Below are positions 13,298 through 23,975 of a stretch of 64,000 nucleotides of DNA, one piece after another (within the stretch, counting starts at the first letter, position 1; each line of letters starts with the position of its first letter). Location: assembly GCF_019431455.1 (NCBI RefSeq), contig NZ_JAHYSR010000001.1, forward strand, positions 152,934 through 216,933, written 5' to 3'. The DNA is from Paracoccus bogoriensis. Its GTDB lineage: Bacteria; Pseudomonadota; Alphaproteobacteria; Rhodobacterales; Rhodobacteraceae. The position numbers and the translations under genes are program-made. The notes under the pieces were generated by a model. The model saw only the letters and a program-made list of their open reading frames with translations. It did not search any database and was not told the origin of the DNA.

Positions 13298-14287
13298 TTA
13301 AGACTGGCCGCGCAGGTTCCTGGCCGACTGGTTGGCCGCGTGGAACTGGCCTCCCGGGCGGAAGGGCCACAGATAGCTGTCAATCACGGCCTCGGCCGAG
13401 ACGGGCTGGATTCCCAGTTCGGCAAATCCCGGATAGCGGCCGCTGACCACGTTGTCGCGCGTCAGCAGCAGAAGCTGGTCGCGGCTGAGGATGTTGTTCG
13501 TGAACAGCCCTCCGCTCAGGAATTGCAGCATGTCCAGCATGGTCGCGCCGATGCGCGCGATCCCCTTCGGAACGGGCAGCAGCACCTTCTTGCGGTCCAC
13601 CGATCTCAACACCTGTTCCGAGATCTGGCGCATCGTCAGCACGTCGGGGCCGCCCAGTTCATGGATGCCGGGCGCGGCCTCGCCCCTTGCGGCCTTGGCG
13701 GCGGCCAGAGCCACGTCCTCGACATAAACCGGCTGCATTTTGACCCGGCCTGCCAGCAGGGGCATGAAGGGCCCGCGGCGCGTCATGGCGGCGATGCGGT
13801 TGTAGAACCTGTCGTCGGGTCCGAAGATCACCGAGGGGCGCAGAACGACCACGTCGGGACGCGCGGCCAGAACGGCGGCCTCGCCCCGCGATTTCGCGGC
13901 GACATAGCGGCTTTTCGATTCGGGGTCGATGCCGAGTCCCGACAGATGCACAAGCCGCGCCACGCCCATTTCGGCCGAGAGCCGTGCGACGATCTGGGCA
14001 CCTGTCTCGAAAACGGTGGTAAAGTTGCTCTTGCCCTGTGGGTGCAGGATGTTGACGCAGTTCACTGCGGCATCGGCGCCGCTGAGCGCAGCGCGGACCG
14101 AGGCTTCGTCGCGGATGTTGCACAGGATCGGCACCACCTGACCCACCACGCCATAGGCACGGGTGAACAGCGCCTCGTCGGGGCGGCGGACCGCCACGCG
14201 CACGCGCCAGCCGTCACGGGCCATCTGCTGGGCGACCTGTCGGCCGACAAAGCCCGATCCGCCAAAGATCGTGACCAGTTTCGCCAT
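13298..14287 (-). CDS. Complex I NDUFA9-like NAD(P)-binding protein (atypical extended SDR)
   Basis: 329 aa from ATG 14287, chosen because AAGGAG lies 9 nt upstream and the Rossmann motif follows directly (FGGSGFVG at residues 8-15). The frame is open 78 codons upstream but that part has no family match. The family binds NADPH and is homologous to the NDUFA9 accessory subunit of respiratory complex I, found in alphaproteobacteria and mitochondria. The usual SDR active-site tyrosine/lysine pair is not obvious, consistent with a structural rather than catalytic role. It precedes uppP with a 3-bp gap. Assignment by family resemblance. Confidence 0.85.
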   Translation of the reverse strand: MAKLVTIFGGSGFVGRQVAQQMARDGWRVRVAVRRPDEALFTRAYGVVGQVVPILCNIRDEASVRAALSGADAAVNCVNILHPQGKSNFTTVFETGAQIVARLSAEMGVARLVHLSGLGIDPESKSRYVAAKSRGEAAVLAARPDVVVLRPSVIFGPDDRFYNRIAAMTRRGPFMPLLAGRVKMQPVYVEDVALAAAKAARGEAAPGIHELGGPDVLTMRQISEQVLRSVDRKKVLLPVPKGIARIGATMLDMLQFLSGGLFTNNILSRDQLLLLTRDNVVSGRYPGFAELGIQPVSAEAVIDSYLWPFRPGGQFHAANQSARNLRGQS

Positions 14288-14446
14288 GGAGCCTGCTCCT
14301 TCAATCATGCCGCTGTCCGGGCGAGCCATAACGAAACCGCGCTCTTGCGACAAGCCAGCCTGACGCCGCAGGCCGGTCTTTGCCGCCGTCCGGGCGGGCC
14401 GGAAGGGCCGGGGGAAAGAAGTTTCAAAAAACTTTCGCAACCCCCA

Positions 14447-14475
14447 TTGACGCCCCCCCTGACTGTCTTTAATCA
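14447..14475 (+). promoter_or_regulatory. Sigma-70-type promoter for tRNA-Leu
   Basis: TTGACG at 14447-14452 and TAATCA at 14470-14475 with a 17-bp spacer. Predicted transcription start about 14482, roughly 10 nt before the mature tRNA. The -35 match is good and the -10 moderate. Confidence 0.6.
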
Positions 14476-14491
14476 GCCGCTCAGACCACCG

Positions 14492-14576
14492 GCCCAGGTG
14501 GCGGAATTGGTAGACGCGCACGGTTCAGGTCCGTGTGCCGCAAGGCGTGGAGGTTCGAGTCCTCTCCTGGGCACCA
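14492..14576 (+). tRNA. tRNA-Leu (anticodon CAG)
   Basis: 85-nt class II tRNA with an encoded CCA end. Acceptor stem GCCCAGG pairs with CCTGGGC; anticodon stem CACGG/CCGTG encloses loop TTCAGGT with anticodon CAG at 14526-14528; a long variable arm and the GGTTCGAGTCC T-arm follow. Reads the CUG codon, the dominant Leu codon in this GC-rich genome. A sigma-70-like promoter precedes it and a strong terminator follows directly, so it is a single-gene unit. Confidence 0.98.
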
Positions 14577-14610
14577 AAAAAAGCCGCAGCGTCATTGCTG
14601 CGGCTTTTTT
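14577..14610 (+). terminator. Rho-independent terminator of tRNA-Leu
   Basis: GCCGCAGC (14583-14590), loop GTCATT, GCTGCGGC (14597-14604), then six T. The A run before and T run after extend the stem. It begins immediately after the tRNA CCA. Confidence 0.95.
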
Positions 14611-14659
14611 GCTTTTCCGCTTTCGGCTCATGGGGTTGCGCGCCGCGCCAAGCGGGGCA

Positions 14660-14724
14660 GGGGGGCTGTCTGTCCCCCGTTCGCGTGCCGCGACTCCCCC
14701 GAGGATATTGGTTCAAGGCAAGGC
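14660..14724 (+). repeat. Intergenic hairpin-tail repeat, copy A
   Basis: GC hairpin GGGGGCTGTCTGTCCCCC at 14661-14678, then CCGCGACTCCCCCGAGGATATT and the tail GGTTCAAGGCAAGG. It shares the core CCGAGGATATT...CAAGGCAA with three other copies at 32916-32980, 40684-40754 and 62220-62287. It sits between the tRNA terminator and the katG terminator, in non-coding DNA. Confidence 0.8.
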
Positions 14725-14737
14725 ATGGATGGCAAAA

Positions 14738-14757
14738 GGGCCGCCCGGAGGCGGCCC
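14738..14757 (-). terminator. Rho-independent terminator of katG
   Basis: Read on the minus strand, an eight-base GGGCCGCC/GGCGGCCC stem with a TCCG loop, followed by TTTTGCC, 22 nt after the katG stop codon. Confidence 0.85.
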
Positions 14758-14779
14758 CTGGATGTGCCGGGGTTGACGA

Positions 14780-16969
<2,190 letters not shown>

Positions 16970-17048
16970 CTATAGGGTCGCGTCCGAGACGGCATTCACG
17001 CCGCACGAACGACTTGGACATGATCTAGCAGAGATGTCCGATAAGGCC

Positions 17049-17072
17049 AAATCCGATATTCTGAACGGATTT
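17049..17072. promoter_or_regulatory. Inverted repeat upstream of katG
   Basis: AAATCCG, 10-nt spacer, CGGATTT, with flanking GATAA/TTATC partly extending the symmetry. It lies about 95 bp upstream of the katG ATG and 12 bp after the stop of the DUF4202-CbiX gene. It could be a regulator site or a weak hairpin end for the upstream gene; there is no T run after it. Confidence 0.35.
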
Positions 17073-17083
17073 ATCAGATACAC

Positions 17084-18361
17084 TTATAAGTTGGTCTCGC
17101 GCGCCATCTCGGCCCGGATCGAATCGGCAATCATGCGAGGCGCCTCGGGGTCCAGGCCGATCGGCTCCAGACGAGGGCCGTCGAAGCCGGCCTTGTCCAG
17201 CGCCTCGGGCAGGTCTTTCAGCGCATGCCCGGCGCGAAGGGCAAAGAACGGCAGGCTGATCGCGCGGGTCAGGCCGCGCGCGGCATCCGCGATGAAAGGC
17301 GGCTGTTCGACGAAACCCGTTACCACCCGCGCGAAATGCGGCCCGATCCGTTCCGCCAGCGCGGTCGTGATCGTGTAGCTGGCCTGCGAGCGTTGCGAGC
17401 CATGCGCGGTCAACAGCAGCGTCGTGTCTTCGGGGCGCCAGCCCTGCTGGGCGGCGGCCTTGTGGGCGCGTGCGACGATCAGCGCGTCAAGGCGCGGATC
17501 GGCGCCGAAGGGGCGGGTGATATGGGCGCCCGGCGCGCCGGCCTCGGTCAGGCGGCGGGGCAGTTCGATCCCGGTGAACCAGCCCTCGGCCATGAACATC
17601 GGATAGATGATGCTGTTCGAGGTCGCGGCGGCGGCCAGCGCGCCCGGCATGGCCAAGGTGGCGCCGCGCACGGTGACGCCGGGCAGATGAGCTGCGACGC
17701 GGGCGGCCAGATCCTCGATCGCCTGCTGCTGGGGGCCGGGATCGCCGGGCTGGCCATGCGAGACGATCACCGCCGCGTCGATCCCTCCTTGCGCGCGCTC
17801 ATCGGCGAAAAAGGGGGTGAAAGCCTCGGGGATGTCGAACTCGGACAGAGCGCGGGCGCGGGCCCAGGGCGACATCTTGCGCGCAGTCTTTTCGATGATG
17901 CGCGGCAGCTTGTGGTCGGGCTGGGTGCGGGCGAAATCGCCCAGATACCAGCGGATGAAGGTGAAGCAGATCACATCCTCGAGCGCCTGCACCTCGGGGT
18001 CGCGCTTGAGGCCCTGTTTCGTCAGCAGCTTGCGCGCCTGCGCGATGTCCTCATCGCCGTAGCCCGCGTCCCGCATGAGCCCGGCGACCCGCTCGGCATG
18101 GCGGCGGCCCTGTTCCTGGCGCCATTGCAGATAGCCGGGGCGGCCTTCGGGATAGGCGCTGCGGGGCAGGTTCCAGCGCTCGATGTGCTGGCCGCGACAG
18201 GCGATCCGCAGCACGTCCGAGGCATGGGGGAACAGGCGTTCCTGCTGGGCCGACATGCGCTGGCCGTAAAGCAGTTCGGACGGGGTGCCGTCGATCAGGT
18301 TAGGATCCCGAGCATTGGCCGCGTCGATGGCGGCAAGAACGGCTTCCAGCTTGGTCTTCAT
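17084..18361 (-). CDS. DUF4202 - CbiX (sirohydrochlorin chelatase-like) fusion protein
   Basis: 425 aa from ATG 18361, chosen because GGAG lies 6 nt upstream. Two parts are visible. Residues 1 to about 175 resemble DUF4202 (KLEAVLAAIDAANARDPN start, TSELLYGQRMSAQQERL-like segment, CRGQHIERWNLPRSAYPEGRPGY-like histidine region). From about 190 the protein is CbiX-like, with VIVSHGQP around His202 and LLTAHGSQ around His320, the two half-domains of cobalt/iron chelatases that metallate tetrapyrroles. Substrate and metal are not evident. It lies between katG and an FAD oxidoreductase on the same strand with gaps of 129 and 57 bp. Confidence 0.8.
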   Translation of the reverse strand: MKTKLEAVLAAIDAANARDPNLIDGTPSELLYGQRMSAQQERLFPHASDVLRIACRGQHIERWNLPRSAYPEGRPGYLQWRQEQGRRHAERVAGLMRDAGYGDEDIAQARKLLTKQGLKRDPEVQALEDVICFTFIRWYLGDFARTQPDHKLPRIIEKTARKMSPWARARALSEFDIPEAFTPFFADERAQGGIDAAVIVSHGQPGDPGPQQQAIEDLAARVAAHLPGVTVRGATLAMPGALAAAATSNSIIYPMFMAEGWFTGIELPRRLTEAGAPGAHITRPFGADPRLDALIVARAHKAAAQQGWRPEDTTLLLTAHGSQRSQASYTITTALAERIGPHFARVVTGFVEQPPFIADAARGLTRAISLPFFALRAGHALKDLPEALDKAGFDGPRLEPIGLDPEAPRMIADSIRAEMARETNL

Positions 18362-18418
18362 GCGGCTCTCCGGGCTTTGGGGCAGTCTGGCAAGGGCCGC
18401 GACCCGTGGCAAGTCGTG

Positions 18419-19459
18419 TCAGGGCAGCGCGAACAGCGGCGGCAGGTCGGTGTCACCCTCCAGCAAGGCGCGCGCGGCCAGGTCCGCGATCAGCGGCGCC
18501 ATGCCGAAGCCGATCTTGAAGCCGCCATTGGCGATCAGATGGCCGGGGCGTCCCGGCCAGGGCGCCAAAATGGGCGCGCGGCTCTGGGCGCGCGGACGCA
18601 GGCCGGCCCATGTCTCGATCACGGGCGCGTCGCGCAGGGCGGGACAGATCGCGCGGGCGCGCTGGATCAGTGTCAGAACCTGATCGTCGGGGCGGTCGTG
18701 GTCATAGTTGTTCTCCGAGGTCGAGCCGATCGCGGTCGTGCCATCCGCATGGGGCACGATATGCAGACCGTCGGCAAAGACCTGCGGGCTGTCCGGCGCA
18801 GCAAAGGCCAGAAGCGCCGATTGCCCCTTGACCCCCTGTCCGACCTTGCGCCCCAGATCCTCATTCAGCCGCAAGAGGCCGGGCGTGCCGCAGGCCCAGA
18901 GCGCCGGACCCTCGATCAGGTCCGGGTCGGCGTGCTGGCCTTCGATGATCCGCGCCCCAAGCGCCCGCAGCGCCCCCGCCAGCGCCGCACAGGCGGCGCG
19001 GGGCGACAGCCGCGCCGTAAGCGCATCGTGCAGCCACAGGCCTGTGGGGCTGTCGGGGACCAGCGCGCTTTCGGGACGGTCGGTCAGCGACATGCCGCAA
19101 TCCTCAGGCCAGCGCAGCCGGGCCTGGTCGATGCGATGCGCCAGCCGGTCGGCGGTGGCGGCATCGGGGACGGGCTGCAGCCGCCCCAGCCGGGCATAAC
19201 CCGGATCGCGTCCCGAAATGGCAGCGACCTCTGCCCAGAAGTCCCGCGCCGCCAGCAGGCTGGCCAGTTGCAGCGCCTTCTTTTCGTTCCAGTTCTCGGG
19301 CACATGGGGGGCCAGCGCGCCGACATGCCCGCCCGAGGAACCCGCGCCGACGTGCCGCGCCTCGATCACGGTGACACGCGCGCCGCGCCGCGCCATCGCA
19401 AAGGCCGCGGCCAGCCCGAACACGCCCGCGCCGACGACGGTGATGGGGGGACTTGTCAA
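18419..19459 (-). CDS. FAD-dependent oxidoreductase (DAO family), possible MnmC2-like tRNA-modifying enzyme
   Basis: 346 aa flavoprotein of the D-amino-acid oxidase/glycine oxidase fold. The N-terminal dinucleotide motif is VVGAGVFGLAAAFAMARRG at residues 8-26, followed by acidic VIEARHVGAGSSGG. A conserved GWAGLRPRAQSRAPI-type region and a C-terminal ANGGFKIGFGMAP flavin segment are present. It is divergent from mnmD with a 29-bp gap. In gammaproteobacteria MnmC fuses an MnmD-like methyltransferase to an FAD oxidase of this class, so this gene may supply the oxidase step in wobble-uridine modification. That role is inference; a generic amine oxidase remains possible. Confidence 0.82.
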   Translation of the reverse strand: MTSPPITVVGAGVFGLAAAFAMARRGARVTVIEARHVGAGSSGGHVGALAPHVPENWNEKKALQLASLLAARDFWAEVAAISGRDPGYARLGRLQPVPDAATADRLAHRIDQARLRWPEDCGMSLTDRPESALVPDSPTGLWLHDALTARLSPRAACAALAGALRALGARIIEGQHADPDLIEGPALWACGTPGLLRLNEDLGRKVGQGVKGQSALLAFAAPDSPQVFADGLHIVPHADGTTAIGSTSENNYDHDRPDDQVLTLIQRARAICPALRDAPVIETWAGLRPRAQSRAPILAPWPGRPGHLIANGGFKIGFGMAPLIADLAARALLEGDTDLPPLFALP

Positions 19460-19488
19460 GCCGATGCTCCTTCGCCTAGCAGCCTCTC

Positions 19489-20184
19489 ATGGAGCCGATA
19501 CAGGATCAGCCGCAGCAAGACGAGCCGTTGCTGGAATGGCGCGAGGGCGGCGTGCCGGTTTCGACGCGCTTTGACGACCCCTATTTCAGTCTGGCGGGCG
19601 GTCTGGCCGAGACGCGGCACGTGTTTCTGGACGGCAATGACTTGCCCGCCCGGTTGCGCCCCGGCTTTCATGTTGCGGAACTGGGCTTCGGCACTGGGCT
19701 GAACTGTCTTGCGCTGGCGGCGATCAGCCCCGTCCCGATCCGCATGACCAGCTTCGAGGCCTACCCGATGAGCGGCGCGCAGATGGAACGCGCTCATGCC
19801 GCCTTTCCTGAACTGGCACCCCTGGCCCATGCGCTGCGGCAAGGCTGGGGTCAGGGGCGGATCGCGGTGGGGCGCGTCGATCTGACGCTGGTGATCGGTG
19901 ACGTGGGCCAGACCTTGCCCGCGTGGCAGGGCCGCGCGGATGCGTGGTTTCTCGACGGTTTTTCGCCTGCCCGCAATCCGGCGATGTGGTCGGATGAGGT
20001 GATGGCCGAGGTCGGTCGTCACACCGCGCCGGGCGGCAGTTTCGCGACCTACACGGCCGCAGGCCATGTCCGCCGCGCGCTTGCAGCGGCGGGCTTCGAG
20101 GTTCAGCGTCGCCCCGGTTTCGGCCGCAAGCGTCACATGAGCACCGGCCGCCTGATGGAAACCGCCCAGGACAGGCGCGGCTGA
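19489..20184 (+). CDS. mnmD: tRNA 5-methylaminomethyl-2-thiouridine methyltransferase
   Basis: Transfers a methyl group from S-adenosylmethionine to the aminomethyl group on wobble uridine 34. 231 aa, matching the N-terminal half of MnmC as a stand-alone protein. The SAM-binding motif GFGTGLNCL is near residue 65, and the family signature WFLDGFSPARNPAMW near 150. Divergently transcribed from an FAD oxidoreductase that may be the missing C-terminal half of MnmC. Confidence 0.9.
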   Translation: MEPIQDQPQQDEPLLEWREGGVPVSTRFDDPYFSLAGGLAETRHVFLDGNDLPARLRPGFHVAELGFGTGLNCLALAAISPVPIRMTSFEAYPMSGAQMERAHAAFPELAPLAHALRQGWGQGRIAVGRVDLTLVIGDVGQTLPAWQGRADAWFLDGFSPARNPAMWSDEVMAEVGRHTAPGGSFATYTAAGHVRRALAAAGFEVQRRPGFGRKRHMSTGRLMETAQDRRG

Positions 20185-20300
20185 TCGGGGCGCAGCCCCG
20201 GCGGGCGGGGCGCCCCTCGATGGGGCGGCCCGCCCGCGCCACCGCCCCCGGCAAGGTCCAGCGGCTTGATCGGCGGCGCGCCCTCTGCTCTGATTGCGCC

Positions 20301-20597
20301 ATGACCACGAACGACGATAGCAAGGGCGATCCGGTCTGCCCGCTTTGCCTGCGCCCGATCCCGCCGGATGTGCCGCAAAGCCGTCACCACCTGGTCCCCA
20401 GGCTGCGCGGCGGCAAGGGCGGGCCGACCGTGCTTTTGCACCACATCTGCCACAAGACCATTCACAAGACCCTGCGCGAGACCGAACTCGCCCGTCATTA
20501 CAACAGCATCGAGGCGCTGCGAGCCCATCCCGAACTGGCGCGATTCTGGGCATGGGTGGCCAAACGCCCGCCCGGATTCGCCGGCCGGACGCGCTGA
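20301..20597 (+). CDS. Small HNH-type zinc/nuclease-like protein
   Basis: 98 aa from ATG 20301; the open frame begins earlier but the upstream part is GC-rich hairpin DNA. Contains CPLCLRPIPP, then RHHLVPRLRGGKGG and LHHICHKTIH, the layout of an HNH domain: two zinc-binding CxxC pairs around an HH catalytic pair. A free-standing family of such short proteins is common in proteobacteria; whether it cuts DNA is unknown. Upstream, 20185-20300 is GC-rich with short hairpins and no gene. Confidence 0.7.
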   Translation: MTTNDDSKGDPVCPLCLRPIPPDVPQSRHHLVPRLRGGKGGPTVLLHHICHKTIHKTLRETELARHYNSIEALRAHPELARFWAWVAKRPPGFAGRTR

Positions 20598-20669
20598 GGC
20601 ATTCTGTCCGTTGGTCACGAAGCGATTCGACTTCATCCTGAAACCCCCGACCGAATTCAGGAGATGACC

Positions 20670-20861
20670 ATGACCCGTCCGATCCTGACCGCTATCGCCC
20701 TTGCCGTTCTGTCCGCGCCTGCGGCACTGGCCCAAGGCACCGGCAGATCCGGCCCCGCCCCGGTGGTCATCCCGACGCCCCAGCCCGCCGAAGATGGAAA
20801 GCCCGCCGTGATCCCCGCCGGCAAGTCCGGTTGCGGCATGGGGCGGCGCGTGATGTCCTGA
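20670..20861 (+). CDS. Small secreted protein of unknown function
   Basis: 63 aa from ATG 20670, chosen because AGGAG ends 6 nt upstream; ATG 20664 is too close to it. Residues 1-21 are a clear signal peptide (TRPILTAIALAVLSAPAALA) with a likely AxA cleavage site. The mature part is about 40 residues, rich in Pro and Gly, ending with one Cys and a basic tail. No family recognised. It lies between the HNH gene and the convergent Lrp genes. Confidence 0.6.
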   Translation: MTRPILTAIALAVLSAPAALAQGTGRSGPAPVVIPTPQPAEDGKPAVIPAGKSGCGMGRRVMS

Positions 20862-20873
20862 CCTGTCGCCGTG

Positions 20874-21328
20874 TCAGCCCAAGGGGCCGGGGCGGCGTTC
20901 TTCGGACAGCATGACATTCGCCTCGACCTGGCCGATGCCGGGCAGGGTCATGATGCGCCGCCGCAGGATGCGTTCGAAATCGCTGATGTCGCGGGCGGTG
21001 ATGCGCAGGCGATAGTCGAACTGCCCCAGCACATGCTGGACCAGCTGCACCTCGGGGATGGCGGTCACGGCGCGCTCGAAATCCTCAAGGCTGGTGCGGC
21101 CCTTCGCCGCCAGCTTGATGCCCAGAAACACCGTGACCCCGAAGCCAAGCGCCGCCGGGTCCAGAACCACGCGCCGCCCGGCGATCACGCCCTGATCGGT
21201 GAGCCGCCTGACGCGCCGCCAGGCCGCAGGTTGTCCGATGCCCACCGCGCGGCCAAGATCGGCGGCGCTACGGGTCGCATCTTCGGCCAGAAGGCGCAGC
21301 AGCGCCAGATCGGTGGCGTCAAGATCGG

Positions 21329-21332
<4 letters not shown>
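20874..21332 (-). CDS. Lrp/AsnC-family transcriptional regulator (second of tandem pair)
   Basis: 152 aa. N-terminal winged helix-turn-helix (LLRLLAEDATRSAADLGRAVGIGQPAAWRRVRRL) and C-terminal RAM/AsnC ligand-sensing domain. The start codon overlaps the stop of the neighbouring Lrp gene (ATGA), so the two are translationally coupled. Tandem, non-identical Lrp pairs often act as hetero-oligomers (as with AhbA/AhbB and NirDL-type pairs). Whether this pair controls ilvC, divergent from it, is inference. Confidence 0.9.
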
Positions 21333-22934
<1,602 letters not shown>

Positions 22935-22954
22935 GCCCTTGCCGGCCGACACGG

Positions 22955-22978
22955 ATGCCGGGGTCAACGCCCCGGCAT
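22955..22978 (+). terminator. Hairpin after ilvC
   Basis: Nine-base stem ATGCCGGGG/CCCCGGCAT with a 6-nt loop, starting 20 nt after the ilvC stop. There is only a short TTCT after it, so it is a strong hairpin without a good T run. Confidence 0.6.
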
Positions 22979-23001
22979 TCTGCGTTCCCGTAACGGCCCG
23001 T

Positions 23002-23715
23002 TCAAGGCCCGTCGGTCGGGGCGCGTAAGCGTTGCAGGCGCTTTCGGTCCAGCACCGTGATGCTGCCGCGCGTCAGTCGCAGAATACCCTCGTCTCGCAA
23101 TTGCGCCAGGGTGCGGTTCACCGTCTGGCGCGAGCAACCGGTGAAGGCGGCCAGGTCGGTCTGGCTGATGTCGGTGCGCGGCGCGTCGGGCGTGGTGAGA
23201 AGCAGGATATGTCTGCGGATGCGATCTTCGGACGAGCAGAACAGCGCCGTCAGATGCAGCATGTTGTCACGGCTGAGTCGCGCGTGCAGCAAGCCCGAAA
23301 GGTTCTCCAACAGCCGTTCTGCCGGGACATGCGCGCGCAGCAGGGCCTTGTCGAAGCGCGCCAGGGTGGAGCCTGCCCGCACCGTCGCGCTGGCCACGCA
23401 GGGACGGCGGCTGAGCAGCTCGACCTCGCCCACGACCTCGCCGGCCTGGGACAGATGGGCCAGAAGGCAGTTCCCGCTTTCGTCCATCACCGTAATCTCG
23501 ACCGCGCCGCCGATGACCAGATAGGCGTGATCCAGCCCGTCGCCCTGGGTGATGATCTTCTGCGGCCGTGTGTGGCGCGTGATCCTGCAGCGCGACAAGA
23601 AGCTGTGCATCGTCGGAACGTCGATCCCCGCCAGCAGGGCGGCGGGATGATGGCTCATGATTCGCACCAGGCTGGCCGCAAGATGCGTCCCTGGCCCCGT
23701 CGCGCCCACCGACAT
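23002..23715 (-). CDS. Crp/Fnr-family transcriptional regulator
   Basis: 237 aa from ATG 23715; MSHHP at 23658 (218 aa) is an equally plausible start and neither has a clear ribosome-binding site. Cyclic-nucleotide-like beta-roll over residues 40-140 (KIITQGDGLDHAYLVIGGAVEI) and a C-terminal winged HTH (QTDLAAFTGCSRQTVNRTLAQLRDEGIL). The Fnr-type N-terminal cysteine cluster is absent in this start, so it is not an oxygen-sensing Fnr. It lies downstream of alkB on the same strand, separated by about 260 bp containing a 20-bp palindrome. Confidence 0.88.
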   Translation of the reverse strand: MSVGATGPGTHLAASLVRIMSHHPAALLAGIDVPTMHSFLSRCRITRHTRPQKIITQGDGLDHAYLVIGGAVEITVMDESGNCLLAHLSQAGEVVGEVELLSRRPCVASATVRAGSTLARFDKALLRAHVPAERLLENLSGLLHARLSRDNMLHLTALFCSSEDRIRRHILLLTTPDAPRTDISQTDLAAFTGCSRQTVNRTLAQLRDEGILRLTRGSITVLDRKRLQRLRAPTDGP

Positions 23716-23936
23716 CGTCGAGTCAGAGCCGTTCCGTTCTGCTGTGGTCGTGCGCACAAGGCTCTCCGCACCAGATACCCGCAAGCTGCCTTGTGCGTCA
23801 GTAGAGAGCCAGCATGATGTTCGATGCAAGGGTGAAGTGCGTAAGATCGGCGCAATCAAGGCGCAAAAAAGAAACTCTTCAAAACCAAAGCAGCGCCATT
23901 GATTGCAACCCGTACATAGCAGGTTTTGCAGGTCGG

Positions 23937-23956
23937 AATGTCGTCTTGACGACATT
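23937..23956. promoter_or_regulatory. Near-perfect 20-bp palindrome between alkB and the Crp/Fnr gene
   Basis: AATGTCGTC-tt-GACGACATT, 9-bp arms with 2-nt centre, 20 nt after the alkB stop and about 220 bp upstream of the regulator start. No T run follows on either strand, so an operator is as likely as a terminator. The surrounding 23716-23975 is relatively AT-rich and holds no convincing gene. Confidence 0.45.
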
Positions 23957-23975
23957 GATGGTCGATTTCCTGTCG

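Noticed and set aside
14398..14440. Inverted repeat GAAAG...CTTTC before the tRNA-Leu promoter
   Set aside because: Arms are imperfect with a bulge and A-rich; probably an AT-rich upstream element rather than a distinct site.
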